Shown piece by piece: positions 1-34,655 of a stretch of DNA of 64,000 bases; the stretch's first letter is position 1, and each line of letters starts with the position of its first letter. The notes beneath the pieces were generated by a model that had not been told where the DNA came from, did no database searches, and worked only from the letters and a program-made list of their open reading frames with translations. This stretch comes from Apostichopus japonicus (taxonomy: Eukaryota; Echinodermata; Holothuroidea; Aspidochirotida; Stichopodidae). The position numbers were made by a program, and so were the translations under genes. The stretch spans positions 5,574,501 to 5,638,500 of the forward strand of contig NC_092569.1 in assembly GCF_037975245.1 (NCBI RefSeq). Direction: 5' to 3'.

Positions 1-650
1 TAATGGTCATTCAATTCTAGTATCTCGACCGTAACATATTCTTTTAACTTTGTATAAACAACAGAGCACCCTTGCATGACATTCTACACCGATTGTCAGT
101 GTCAAATTTGAAGCACATTATCAACAGGTCATTTGAGGCCAGAAAGTTCTTGTTTTCCAATTAGTATTTTGTCGCATATGAGGAACTGACCTCATTGTCT
201 GTGTAGTAGACTACACTGTTTTAAAGGGCCATTTTTTAAAACTTGAAAGTGTTATAAGTATAAAACCTGGAATAAAAGCATTATTTTTCAACAGTCAGCA
301 ATATATCAAAATTAATTTTGTGCCTAAAGTCATCCTTTCACTAAGGCCTAACTTCTGCTTCTGCTTGATACTGTGCAAATACCACCAGAAGAGGCTGGTT
401 ATCACACACAGGGTCAGTGTGGAAGAGTAGGATTAATTTTTAAAGTGAGCCTTCTCGACAAGAACCTGAACCCTATCTGTCATTTGGCTATTATGTCGGG
501 GAATAAAACCAGCACGAATTCCCTATAAACCAAGTGAAACAAATCCGACTGATTAGTCTAGATTTAATACAACTTTAATTAAGATCAATTGAGACTTGCC
601 AACCTGAAGTTCTCAGAAATGAGGTTGATACTTTTTCTCTTTTATATTAC
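1..650. other. intron of the L3MBTL3-like gene, no exon seen
   Basis: AT-rich sequence between the donor at 650 and the window edge. I looked on the minus strand for the rest of SAM (a conserved DGxALLLL-type helix) and did not find it. Confidence 0.6.
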
Positions 651-22236
<21,586 letters not shown>

Positions 22237-23294
22237 CAATTCAGGCTGTAGGTTAACAAAGGAACCAAAGATACCTATTATAACACACAATAAAATCTGA
22301 TGATCCAACTGACCAGAGAGAGGCAGCAAGCACTTTTTTTGAGGTTTAAGGTTTGAGATAATCTGTTCAAGTGAAGACTTTATGCAACCACTCTGTACTT
22401 TGTGCTTGCTGACAGACAGACAGACATACCTTGTAAGACACATCCAAGATTTAGTGTCTCAATGCTACGTTAAGACTCTATGAATGTGAAGATCTGTTCA
22501 TTTGATGATGTCTCATTTAAAAGAAGGGAAACTTACACTTTTCATGATCAGTCCAACAATGCAAGCATCTATGAAAAGACCACAGGAAGTACCCGAGTCC
22601 AGCATGGACACAAGTTGTTCTGATTTTCGTAGCTAAGCTGTACAGTACAGCATAGGAACCAAACTTTGTCACCTTATTCAGGAGTTATGGGAGTATGTCA
22701 CCTTCACTCATTCCTCTTTTCAACACAATGTTCATATTTGTGAATCAAAATCAATTTTAGATTCATGCTCTCCGTCAGAAGAAACCCTTGTGACCGTTAC
22801 TGTATTGAATGTGGCAATTTGGCAAACACTGTTTAAATTACTGAACATGTATTGTACTGCTCTGACTCATTGCAGAGCTTTACAAAGTCAGAAGCAATGG
22901 CTGGAAAGATAAACCTGTCAAGCTAGTGCTCATACGTTGCATGTACACACTAAACAATCTAAGAGTCTGTAAAAACTGAGACAAAACCAACAAAACCAAA
23001 ACAGTCCTCATCCATCACTGATGCCAGAGCTTTAATTAACCTGAAACACTGCCTTTGCCTAGCCAATCTCAATGTAACAATATTTTAACATGAGATTCTG
23101 TTAAAACTATGAAAATTGTACAAAGACAAAAATTCCAAACACTTAACAAATCAAGTTTAATCCAAGCAAATGAAAGGAAATTTGTCTAATTACATATATA
23201 CAAAATCAGAAAATTTTTCAAGAGTCATAAGAAAAAAAAATACAAAGCTTGGTATGACATCACCAGTAACAACATGTATTGTGGCAAGTCTTAA

Positions 23295-23528
23295 AGGTAG
23301 TCTGTGTATAGGCCCCGCTATAATCGCTAGAAGTTTTCAGAAAAGTACTTTCCTGGAGGTCTTTACTCTCCAAATCGTTCTCAGAAATGTTTAAGGAACA
23401 CACAAGATGACTGAATGTCCCAGTGAGGAAAATTTCCTTGAAGGTTGTAATAAAAACAGTTTAAACATTTTGACCAACGGAGACCATATTTGAATATCTA
23501 GCATATTTCGGGCTAATACAGCATATCT
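23295..23528 (+). mobile_element. 234-bp TTAA-flanked repeat, family B, copy 1
   Basis: Flanked by TTAA (23291-23294 and 23529-23532), with ends AGGTAGTCTGTGTATAGG and GCATATCT. A copy in the opposite orientation lies at 30536-30778 and a more diverged one at 49727-50037. It has no coding capacity. The TTAA duplication and AGG/AGA termini again fit a Kolobok-like or piggyBac-like MITE. Confidence 0.78.
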
Positions 23529-24202
23529 TTAAGTCTAGTGCTTGAAGTGTTGCTTTACGGGACTCAAAAAATTTATTTCCAGACATTTACCGACTCATTC
23601 ATCCAAGGCTACAGTAGGAACTGACTCTCATGGTTACTTTCTTTTTGCACTGAGTTACAGTACATTGGTACTGTGAAACTAATAACTGGGGTATTCAGTG
23701 ATATGGTATGTTTAGTGTAAAGAAAAGAATTCTTGCCTTCAATGGTTAAAATGGCAGAACTTGCTTCTTTTTCCATACCTATACTTTTGTCAACATTTAA
23801 CAAACAGGATCATTCATGGCAAACAGGAAGTAAGATCCTGATCAAAATTGAATTCAGAAATAAAGTGTTACAACTAGGGCTCTTTACCAAGGTAATTTTA
23901 TATATTTGAAAACTGAAAGAGACACAAAAACCCAGAAATATTAAGTTCAGCTGGTAAAGAAACAAAATGATGTATTGGTAGTATTTACTTTCATGCAGAT
24001 ACTGTCAATAAATGCAAAGACTTTGGTAAAATGTTTGTATAAAGTTTGATGGAACACACCTTTCTTTGTAACAATTATTAAGCCACATATATTGCACATC
24101 ATCTCAGCGAGGAAAATACTTTTGATGGCAGTAAAATGCTTGTTGTAGAACTAAGGGCATGTGTGACCATTATTTGACTTTCTAGCATATTTCTAGCATA
24201 TG

Positions 24203-24255
24203 TTCTTTGACCTTCATTTGACCTTTGACCCTGACCCATTTGACCTTCAATCACA
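24203..24255. repeat. TTTGACC-rich short tandem stretch
   Basis: Five TTTGACC or CTGACCC units in 50 bp. TGACCTTTGACC is also the direct-repeat-1 binding form of nuclear receptors such as HNF4 or RXR; whether it is used is unknown. Confidence 0.5.
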
Positions 24256-26394
24256 TCTCCTGGAGGCACATTCCCATCATACATCGGAGAGCAGAACGAT
24301 GCAGCAAGAAACAGTAACTGATTTGCATATTACTCAAAAGCTTATAAACCAATTAACATATATAGTGATGATGTATCATATATTTTGTCAGCAAGCATTG
24401 TTATCAGGGTATTCAGATTTTGTTGACATTATCACAAGTCTTTCTTCTACTTGATATCATTGGAAGGATTTGGTTCTATCTCTCTCCAATCCCCTCTGCT
24501 TTTTTTGTGGCAGTTAACATATTGTTTGCACCAAATATGGACTAACAAGGAGTGGTTCGTATACGCCCTACAGTAATTACGGCCAACAACCGTTGAAATC
24601 AGTCCATTCCGTTAGAAAGTTCCAAAAAGCATTCATGATATCTTACAAGGATAACATTTGATCATACCCTGTTACGATGAAGTCATCAAGCAAACCACAA
24701 CACAGTTTTGTATTCTAGTTAAAGATACTACATAGGCAGCAGTGCATTTTAAGTATTCAAGAACACAACTAAGTGGTAATTATAGTCTTCTGACTTTTCA
24801 AATTGATTTCAAACTTTTATCATCGTTTATTTCAATAAAAATTAAAAACATTACACTTATCTTTAAGTCTTTTTTTTTTAAAACAAATGTTAACAACTAT
24901 CTTACATTGTAACAAACTATGTCTGCTAAGAACGAGCATAATGCAAGGAGATGGGAGGAAAGGAAATAACATCGCTATCCCACCTATGTCTTATATTTTT
25001 CACACAAATAAAGGGATAAACTGCTCAGAAATATTGCCAATCAACACAAATTTCGCAAACAGAATCTTAGCTGAGCTTCTGCAGCGTTGATCTGCTGTTG
25101 TAAGTGATTATTGTTGATAATAATGCGCATTATGGTAGTGTATCTTTACTTTTAATGTCTGGTTTCAAGGAATGACGCAAAGTATTTTGAAATTACATAA
25201 TAAGTAATGTTCTTTTGATTTTGGAATTTGTGAACATTTCAAGTGAAAAAGATCAAATTCTTGATGGGGGCAGGGGGGACTGCCCTGACCTGGCATCACC
25301 CTCTGAACTAGAGCCAACTAGAGCCCTAAATATGCCCTCTCCCCCCTTTCCACCTGCCGTTACCACTAGCCAGAGCCACCACATTTGAGATAGACATTGA
25401 AACATATCATTAGAGCTTTTTTTGACCATGGATAGATAACATTTGCTATTCCTGTCATACTGTAGCTACAGTAGTCCTCAAGTTATAGTTCTATTAGGAC
25501 TTCCACATTTTGACCTATATCTGCTCTATGACATCACAAAAAATGTTGCGTTCTTGTACTTTAAAAGGGAAGTCACATGTCTGGTAGAGATATGCCCAGG
25601 ATACCATTCTTAACATAGCATGTTAGGCAGCACAAACAAATTAGTCACAAACTGTACACACATAGACACACCAACTGTATATATAGTAATTTACAAGGCT
25701 TTGTCCTCTCCTGGAAATACTCTTATGCACTTGCAAAGCAAAACAGTAAGACTGACATTTCATATAGTATTTTCTCTCAGGAAAGTTAAGGGAGAAACAC
25801 ATTACCTGCTAATCTTAGTAAGACTTCCTTCATAATAGTATGAATTCTCACAATTAACAGTGTACATACAGTGTCTTTGTGTACTGACAACCCATTATCA
25901 TTGAAGGGCACAGTATCTGTTGTATTGTACTGTACATAAGTTAATATACACAAATTGCTACAGCTTTTACATTTACCCTAGTCTTGTTCTTGACAAAATG
26001 AGCCTATTAAACATTTCCTAGTTTGCTATGTGTCTGACCGACCTTTCTTTCTATAAATTGCTCAGTAACTAAAGCAATCAGAAAACAGGGCACTTGCCCC
26101 CTTCCTCACCCCCCCCCTCCCCAAGTATTTTATATTTTTGCCATCAAAATTTCTACTTCATGATAAAAGATAGACTATTTGAGAGAAAAAATGAAAAGGT
26201 CCAGATAATCATCTTTCCACTTTGGATATGTGGTTTTATACAGAGATAGATCTCAGAGTTAGTTATATTTTGGAAGGTTTGCTGACATAAAGCCACAAAT
26301 TGACAGTCATGAGCTTAACTGCAGATGACCAGAAACTTACCTAATTGAGACTTCTGTAACCCTCCCGATACATTAAATTTTGAAAATCAAAATA

Positions 26395-26580
26395 AAACAA
26401 AACTGTTAGCAAAACTGCTTATCCACTAAAGTGCCTGAGTAAGAGAACGTGTAAAAGTATTAGGGCCTGAAGTTTCGATCCTAGCAGCTAGATCTTCTTC
26501 AGAGGATCTTCTTGTCATTCAGCCTCTGAAGAAGATCCTGCTAGGATCGAAACGTCAGGTCCTCTTACTTTTACACATTA
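26395..26580. mobile_element. Penelope-like palindromic fragment with hammerhead-like motif, copy 2
   Basis: The head shares about 85 bp with 12501-12585. Two copies of a hammerhead-like motif face each other: left arm on the minus strand (about 26468-26510), right arm on the plus strand at 26526-26559. The right arm reads CTGAAGA, a 6-bp stem GATCCT/AGGATC with loop GCT, GAAA, CGTC, then AGG, which can pair with the preceding CCT. CUGANGA and GAAA are the hammerhead core; there is one extra A before stem II and stem III is vestigial, so activity is uncertain. Such motifs are known in Penelope-like retroelements. Confidence 0.55.
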
Positions 26581-27999
26581 TAATTTTTGAAAGGAAGGCA
26601 CAGTAAGTAATTTCTATATAAAATAATTCCTTTATACCGCATTGACGGTTCCATTTCTGTATTACTGTTAATCAAAACTTGGCATGTTTGACCGCTGCAG
26701 AGATTAATTTAGTGATTGTAAACAACCTTGCTTTCATAACTAATTATATTGAATATCTGTATGAAACACACTGCTCAAAAGGTAGGGAAAACCAATGCAA
26801 AGTTAGGCTATTAATTGAACTGCTTTACCGATTTACCTCAAAACCTTCAGGTTGACAATTCATTGAAGAATCAACATGTATATCAACTATTTTACCAGAT
26901 ATCTATGGGGCCTACAGGCATCATTATAATCAGTGAAATGAACACACTGCAGTTGAACATGTATGTCAATTTTTGTACACTTCAATTGGCAACATTTCAA
27001 AACACTATTGTTTAAAACAACCGCAGTTTATATATTTTGCATATTCATGTTGTAAACCATCATTGTATTACGAGAAAAAAAAACGGGAAAAGAAGGTACA
27101 AAAAGAAATATGGGACATATTGCGTTCAGACCAATTGTTCGTGCACACACGTACATCCCAACCAAACTGTAGTATGTACAAAACACATACAAATCAGAGA
27201 GTAATTCCCATCCAACAGTCAACATTATAGGTATACCATATAGAACCAAATTGATGAGCATCCAACATGGCAAAACGTCAGCAGCTGGACAAATCGACTC
27301 TGTGATGAGCAGTGAAATCACTGGATGCATTTATGTATGCAACAACTGGATAAGCAAAATGTGCATTTGTTAAATAGCACTTGGGTCTTTGAAACAAGAG
27401 TAGAACATGCATACTACATCATCATATACAGAAATGTACAACAAAACTGCCACACAAGCCTCCCCCTTTAATTCCCTGCCCCCCCCCACCCCCTCAACAT
27501 ACCCCAGTTACTATACATATAAACATGTAGGCCTACTGTACTCTAGCCTACAACAAGAATATTAAATAAACTCTTGTTATAGTTCATCAAGCAAATACAT
27601 ATATACCCTGTTGCAGGTGATTTCATACCTTCCCTATAGCTTTACTTATGCAGTTTTTATAAATCCTAGCTATTAGTAAATAGCTGTACTAAAACCACAT
27701 TTTAAAGGTCATAGGGTATTCTCTACCATTGGGACTATTGTAGAAGTTTATATCGACTTCCTGATTTTTGGGAGGAAACCATCTTTAACGTTAGAACATG
27801 ATCTAGTCAGCACGTATAATATAGGCTATAATATATGACAGTGTGCTACTGTATGTGTACCACAAGTATTGTTTGCTGAAGTATTAAAATAATAATAATA
27901 ATAACTGTCAATGAAAGGCGACAACTAAAACAATCAAAACGTTATTTTGTAACAACATTCATATACACCCTCGTATCCCGTAAGTGAAGTTGAAATAAT

Positions 28000-30400
28000 T
28001 GCATCTAGTTCTAATATGCTTGCGTTAACGTCTGCACATGAGAAACCCGTTGTAACCAATTTTTGAAGAAAACGTCGACTCGGAAACTCACTGTAATTGG
28101 CGAATTCTTTGTACCGCTGTTGTCTACGAAAAATAACTCTCTTCTTATCCATACACTAAAGCAATGGGTGCCTGCTTCTACGGTTTTACTGCCCAAAAGA
28201 TTGCTTCATTTCGTAAAACTTTTTAATAATGCATACAACTTACAAGTATTCGCCTAAAAAAAGTCAACGGACACGGTACATACTGAGTGAACTATGATCA
28301 ACAACGGTAAATAGGAAACTCGGAATTACATACAATCCAGCAGTACATAAGCCACGATACGTACAGTGTGTGATATATTAATAGTACGTATACCTAATTT
28401 AACTCTGTGGTACACACGAGTGAAAACTACCTACCGACAACGTAAGTAATGAAAAACACTTTTCGTAAGTAAATGGACATCCCAAACGGGTAGCAACTCG
28501 CCCTGACCCACAAAATGTGTCCTATTTTTGGGAGTAAAAGCAGCACCTATTCCAGCAGGTCTTCTGAAGGAGCCACGAGGGTTTGAAGTTTCCGGACAGA
28601 GAAAGAAGCAGGCTTGTCTGCAACTTTTCGACACGACGTAATGGTGAAAATCGTTACAAACTTCGGCGATTTTGCTTATCCAATTTCACGTTAAGCACGA
28701 CAAATTTCACTACAAAGTGAAGAACAAATGCTATTCTTTCATCTTTTAGGCCTTAAAGTTAATTAAAGTGAATATTCAAGCAGAAACTTAAATAAAATGT
28801 CATTTTTCCTTACCTGAAATGCCCTTCGCCCAAACACACATGAACAGTGTTCAAGAAAGATATGGCGCCTCATTAGAATAACAAATAAGGCCAGGCCGGT
28901 CAACTGTTGTGGCTGTTCTACAATTGACAACCTCCCTCCGGAAATTGTTTATCACTGATATCCATCATACACGTTCAAGTTACTAAATGATTTCGGCAGG
29001 ACCAAAAAGGCTAAAAAATGGGGGGAACATATTAGATGATAGAAAATTTAACTGTTAAAATATTTCACATATTTACTCACTATCATGAATGAAGAAAAAG
29101 TGGGATTTCATTTTCTTTTGCGGTTAGCATATTTCTGCACCAGTTTCTCGACGGTTTTATGAGTTAAGCATTAACGTAGTGCAAGTCCTCGGTGTACATG
29201 CATACAGATCACGACCATGTTCACCGGCATTTACGTGCCTTTATTATAGAATTTGTGAACAACGCGGGGTCTTTGTTGTAAACTCGAAGGTTCTTATTCC
29301 ATGTAAGAGTCATACCATACCTTTCAAAATTAAATTCTTATTAATTAAATAAACAAGATAAGTCGAAAAAGGAGAATAAACCTGCCTAACCTCGTAGAAA
29401 TTTGAATGTTAAAGAAAAGCGCGAGTAGTTTGCTCCATTTTTTCCCGACCAACTCCACTTCCCCAACCCCATCCAAACAAACACACACCTTCGTTCAATA
29501 TTTGCTTATTGAACGTATAACGTCATAAGAAAAAAAAAACAGAAATGATTTCTTTGCCCGGTCGTCAATTTTTTACCGGGCAATGTTGTGTCGTAATTGA
29601 TCCTTCCGCACGGGCCACGGCGTGGTAAAAAGATTCCGGCATATGCTTTACAATTAGATGGGACACCAGAGCTATACGAATTACGTAAGGGCCGGTTTAC
29701 TCCAGCAAGACCATTCCACTTAGAATGGGGTGGCGACAAGGGAGGGCCAAGAGAAGCGGGCAATGATGAGACAAAAAGCAGTTCTATCAGCGCCTGTTAA
29801 TTGTAACATAGTACAGACCATACATATGCGTCGGTTATGCGGGGGCATATAACTTGGCTAAGCTGACTTCTATTACGCAAGTTAAATAAAACATACCGCA
29901 GAAACGATTAGTATAGGACTATGCCTAAATCAGAGCGAAGCGGGTGGGGGGGGGGGGGAGGGTGGGGTTATCCTGTTCCCAATTTTTCTCCTCTTGACGT
30001 ACGATTTGGTAGAAGGGGTGGTGGTGGTGCATAAACTGCAATTATCTTTCCCCTTAATGATCCCCATACAACTTACGGCAGTTAAATGACTGAATAGGCC
30101 TAACCTATATATTGCTAAAAACGATGTTATCCTGCAGACACTGTATTTGCCACGTACGTTATTTACGTAACTGGTTCTCATCGTAATATTGTGCTGATTT
30201 TTGGTCTTTTCTATCCGTATTTTAACTACTGTAGGTTCTCAATCGAACTTCAGAAAAAGGGGCCTGAAGTTGTGACGTCACGCAAAATCCGGCATACAAT
30301 ACTGTTGGATTCCACTGAGACGACATGACATCTAAAATAGCCAAATGGTCACAAATTAGCCAGTCTACTTGTTTATAAAAGTGGTTATTGAGCGAGTTCG
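28000..30400. promoter_or_regulatory. CpG-rich putative promoter region of the L3MBTL3-like gene
   Basis: CpG dinucleotides are frequent here and sparse in the sequence on both sides. The region contains the candidate first-exon donor (28814), a consensus CRE palindrome TGACGTCA at 30273-30280 and a 13-G run at 29946-29958. Small ORFs here (28.0-28.6 and 29.6-29.8 kb) match no family I know. Promoter function is inferred. Confidence 0.5.
28814..28900 (-). other. candidate non-coding first exon of the L3MBTL3-like gene
   Basis: A consensus donor (CATTTCAG then GTAAGG, last exon base 28814) sits in CpG-rich sequence 6.5 kb upstream of the ATG exon, whose acceptor TTAACCTACAG precedes 22245. 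The 5' end is not defined; 28900 is a guess. If spliced to 22245, this exon is 5' UTR and starts a 10-codon upstream ORF (ATG at 28841) that stops 4 nt before the main ATG. Other first exons in the 28-30 kb region are equally possible. Confidence 0.45.
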
Positions 30401-30535
30401 TTAAGGAAAATATTCTTTAACCTATGGGAAGAATATTATTGAGGAAGCTTCAAGTTGACTAAATTAGGACCAAATTGAATAAAACTTTATGCCAGCACTG
30501 CGACTTGTTATTTGGCTATCATACTGTTTCTTTAA

Positions 30536-30778
30536 AGATATGCTGAATTGGCCCAAAATATGCTAGATATTCAAATATGGTTACCTTTGGCCAAAATTCT
30601 TGAACTGTTTTGATTACAACCTTTAGAGGAAATTGTCCTCACTTAGACAATCAGTCATCTTGTGTGTTCCTTAAAAATGTCTGAGAACAATTTGGAGAGT
30701 AAAGACCTCCAGGAAAATACTTTTGAAAACTTCTAGCTTTTATAGCATGCTATAATTTGGGACCTATACTGACTACCT
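30536..30778 (-). mobile_element. 243-bp TTAA-flanked repeat, family B, copy 2
   Basis: Reverse-oriented relative to 23295-23528: begins AGATATGCTGAATTGGCCC and ends GACTACCT. Left flank TTAA (30532-30535), right flank TTAG, a probable mutation of TTAA. Similarity covers the full length. Confidence 0.78.
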
Positions 30779-30782
30779 TTAG

Positions 30783-32759
30783 GGTCCTCCTCAGATTATC
30801 CCCACATTTTATTATGTTACATGGCATTTTTGGGGGGAAAATGATAAAAAGATCCTTCCAATAGGTTTTCTTCTGGCAAATCATTGTCAGTCTTGGATTA
30901 GACAATTAATCCCACTTGCTCAGGATTAGAAGCAATGAGGGTGTCCAGTTCTTGCCTGCTTAGCACTTTCTTGGCAGTACAGATGGCCATTAAACATACG
31001 ACAGCCTATAAAGGAATACTGCAGTGGCTATAGCATGGTGATATTAACTGGGTCAAGAAACATATTCCACACTGTTACTCGAAATCCCATCTCAATATCT
31101 TGATTGTACCTCTATGGATCAAGGCCATTGCATGTAAACTATTGACCTTACTCCAGGAAGTAGATTAATTAAGTAACTGGCCTATGATGTCATCATGGTA
31201 GATGCTTTCTTTATACTACCTTATGATAATATAACAGTTGGTTTTCTCTTTCAAATATGTGATACATATGGCCTGTTTGTTTGTTTAGTTGTTAATGTTC
31301 TCTTAATTAAGAATGCAATATGTTTGTTCGAATATTGTTTTCCTTGGCGGATGAAAGATTTTTTACATTACAAAGAAAAACAAAAAGATACTTTTAGTTC
31401 AACTGTCATGAAGACATCACTTAGTAGCTCTGCCAGATGCATTCATATAATTTCACAAAGTGTCACAAGTTTGTATCTTCAAGATACAAAATGCTAAAAG
31501 GTGATTCTGATCCAGAACTCCAGGGCCCATGATCAAGTAGAGAACCTAGGGGAAATACCTGATAAAGAACGATGTATTATCCTTTTGTAATATACGTTCG
31601 AAAAAAATTAAATTAAGTAGAGGGGGGGGGGGGGCAGTGACATAGTCCTTGCCAGGGGTAGGCCTGGCTCTCATCACTCCAGGCCGCTGCATGACTTAGC
31701 AAGATGATTATTGGTGAAAATATCCTTGATCAATTCTTCTTCCAAAATAACTGTCAAATGTTACATTTTCTATTCAAAATGTAATATTTTACAAGACATG
31801 GAGTGAAAGGAATTTCTTGAGGATATTTCCCTATGATCAGAGTTAAAAGCAAACTTCAGAACCCAAAATGGTTACAGACTATATCTATTGCCAGTCTAAA
31901 TATTATAATGGTAACAATAGTCAGTGTCATTGAATATATATGACAGCAGAAATACATAGTGACAAAGTGAAGCACAATGAAGCTTTACGTTAGATCTTTG
32001 CAGACTGTCTTGCTCAGTTCACGTCATCGTGACAACCTGTGAACACAAAGACTCTCACAAAATAGTGAGTACCATACACAGAGAAAGTCCAAAACTGTGT
32101 TGAAAGTTTTGAAACTTCATGGCCATTTTATCAGACCTAGCTGGTGCTATGTCACTATGTAATTTGAATATAAAGGGACAAAGCAACGACAGAATCAGGG
32201 CTGCAGGAACCGTACACCAGATGAACCTTCTTGTCTGACTCAAACTCAAACTTCTGGTCTTCTGTTTCCCTCAGTAGCAGGAATCTGGGAAGAGAGACTT
32301 GCCAAGAGGGAGGAGGGGGACAAATCGAGGACAAACTAAAATGATATTTTATGTGACCCCCAAGGACCACTATTCAAACCAATTTGCATACAAATGTAAG
32401 CAGAGGGTTAGCCATTCTTAAATGGCAAATGTGGAGGGGGGAGGTAAGAACTTTTGGGTGAAACAATAACTCCCCCCCCCCCTTCTCCCCAACACCCGCT
32501 TAGACCATGGGTTGCTGATGAATGAACTGATGCAAAGAACATTAATCACTACAACGTAATCTAATAAATAGTAGTAAATACATTCATCAACACTACACAT
32601 AACACATTAACTTCTTACATTTGGTATACATATATGCTTTGGAGTTTACATCACCGGAGCAAACTTGATGCTGAAGGCTGCAAAACCAAGTTTGGGTTCA
32701 CAATACTGCACCAATGTTTAAGTAGTTTAAGCAATGACTCAGAATAGTGAAACATTAAC
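30783..32759. other. intergenic, nothing recognised
   Basis: AT-rich sequence with a 13-G run at 31622-31634 and an 11-C run at 32472-32482; no gene or repeat family recognised. Confidence 0.45.
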
Positions 32760-33665
32760 TACAGTCAACTACAAAAACCTTGATAAGACTAATACAACTA
32801 GAGGTTACAAACACATACAATGATATGACTCATACAGCTAGAGACAAAACACACAAACATTGAAGTGACTCATACAAACCTTGATATGACTTGTACGAGT
32901 CAACACACACAAACCTTAATATGACTCATACAATTAAGTCAACACACAAACATTGAAGTGACTCATACAACTGGACTTAACATATATACAAACCTTGATA
33001 TGACTTGAACGAGTCAACACACACAAACCTTTTTATGTACGTCTCAAACAACTAGAGTCGACACACACAACCTTGATAAGACTCATAAAACTAGAGGTTA
33101 CAAACTCATACATTGATACAACTCATACAACTGAGTCAACATGCACAAACCTTGATACAACTGAGTCACATGCACAAACCTTGATACGTCTCATACAACT
33201 AGAATCAAAACACATTAACCTTGATATGACTCATACAACTGAGTCACATATATACAATCATTGATACAACTCATACAACTGAGTCAACACACAAACCTTG
33301 ATATGTCTCATACAACTAGAGTCAACATGTACAGACAGGCGTGTAGCCAGGAATTTGCCAAGGGAGGGGCGAAACTGTAGATTCGGCATTGCAAACTATC
33401 TAAGCGTAGCGCCACCATGGTTGGCGCGAAGCGTACAAGAAAATTTTGGCTGAAAATGCCTCCCAGATCGCTGGAAATGGCACTTCCCAGGCCTTGTAAG
33501 TTGCATCTTAGCATTTTCTCTTTTGAAAATACTAGCAATATCATAAAACATAAAAAATAAATATAAAAAATATGCTCAAGGGGGGGGGCGGCTGCCCCCT
33601 TTGCCCCCCCTTGGCTACGCGCCTGTGTACAGACCTTGAAATGACTCACACCAAATGACTGCCAT
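32760..33665. repeat. irregular ~40-bp satellite, split by a MITE
   Basis: Repeated motif CTTGATATGACTCATACAAC followed by TAGAGTCAACACACACAAAC, with unit lengths of roughly 30-55 bp from 32760 to 33335. It resumes after the MITE (33336-33625) with CCTTGAAATGACTCA. Units vary in length and sequence. Confidence 0.85.
33336..33625. mobile_element. 290-bp hAT-type MITE with perfect 8-bp target duplication
   Basis: Ends CAGGCGTGTAGCCAGG and CCTTGGCTACGCGCCTG form inverted repeats. Flanks TGTACAGA (33328-33335 and 33626-33633) are identical 8-bp duplications, as for hAT elements. It sits inside the satellite. Internal TACAAGAAAATTTTGGC and GAAATGGCACTTCCCAGG segments recur in the composite element at 43417-44502. 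Non-autonomous. Confidence 0.92.
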
Positions 33666-34019
33666 CGACTTGAGTCAATGTGATTTAATTTGTGATTTGA
33701 CTCTCAGAAGTGACTTGACTAGTGGCTCAAGGTTCCTTTCATTCAAATTTTTCGGAGTCATGAAATGCACTTGATGCAAACAGTAACAAAAAACTATGAT
33801 CCATAGGGAATGCAAACTGTTGTGTAATGTTTTTCATTGGACACACTGTCTGATGATGGCCATCCACTTGAGCCCTCTTTTCAGTTAGTGTCAGTTTGGA
33901 ATTGAGTATTTCAACATGGAAATTTGGTATTCTTACCACTCATTTATGTGTGCTAAGAAAACCAGTGAAAGTGTAAGCAAACCAGGAAGCTATTCAGGCT
34001 TAGTGCAGCATCCTTGCCA

Positions 34020-34655
34020 TATTACATATGAAGCTGCTAAAAGAGGTAAGAGGGTTTCAGGTATGACCAAGAGGAACTTCAGTTTTCTGAAAATAGTTAG
34101 GCTTTATAAGCAGTTGGTAAGGCCTCATCTGGAGTATGCTGTGCAGGCTTGGAACCCATATTAAGGATAAGGAAGTACTTGAAAAGGTCCAGAGGATGGC
34201 TTCTAGGATGATTAGTTCCTTACAGAGTGTTCCTTATTATAGGCGATTACAACTGTTGAATCTCACCACACTGGAGCTTAGGAGGTTACGTGGGGACTTG
34301 ATCCAGGTTTTCAAGATTGTGTATGGTTTCGACAATTATCCTTTACCGACTTTTTCATGTTTGCTAACAGTAGTTGTACTAGAGGTCATTGTCTTAACCT
34401 CCAAAAGTCGCAAAGTAGGATTAATATTCGGCATAAGTTTTTTCTAATAGGGTTGTGAATGAGTGGAATGATTTGCCTGAGAAAGTTGTACTTGCAAGTA
34501 GTGTGAATGGGTTTAAGAATGCTTTGGACAAGCACTGTAATCGGGTCTGAGTGTTTGTGTCTTCTGTTTTTTTCCCCCTCTCCTATAGGGTCCTTGATGG
34601 GGACTTGAGTGTCCCTCCTGATCCTTTTTTTCTACTAAACTAAACTAAACATATA
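34020..34655 (+). pseudogene. CR1/jockey-like LINE, 3' end of reverse-transcriptase ORF, frameshifted
   Basis: Reading plus-strand frames: MTKRNFSFLKIVRLYKQLVR, then PHLEYAVQAWNPY (34061-34163), a frameshift, then EVLEKVQRMASRMI to LRRLRGDLIQVFKIVYGF (about 34166-34330), another shift, and NEWNDLPEKVVLASSVNGFK ending at a stop near 34550. The LVRPHLEY..W.P and RR.RGD.I..FKI motifs are the C-terminus of CR1/jockey-clade reverse transcriptases. The 3' end is followed by TACTAAACTAAACTAAAC, a LINE-type tail. A 5'-truncated dead copy. Confidence 0.85.

Larger units (their letters stand above)
22246..28813. other. large 5' intron of the L3MBTL3-like gene
   Basis: About 6.5 kb, mostly AT-rich with low complexity. 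It contains a TTAA-flanked repeat (23295-23528), a TTTGACC-rich stretch (24203-24255), a Penelope-like fragment (26395-26580) and C-runs near 26110 and 27480. From about 27.9 kb the sequence becomes CpG-rich. No conserved coding exon found. Confidence 0.55.

Noticed and set aside
27934-28196. Overlapping 60-70-codon ORFs on both strands near the gene's 5' side
   Set aside because: Considered as an upstream coding exon, but no donor in phase with exon 1 and no conserved motif.
29597-29800. 67-codon plus-strand ORF in the CpG-rich region
   Set aside because: No similarity to a family I know, no splice sites or signal peptide; CpG-rich promoter sequence often lacks stops by chance.
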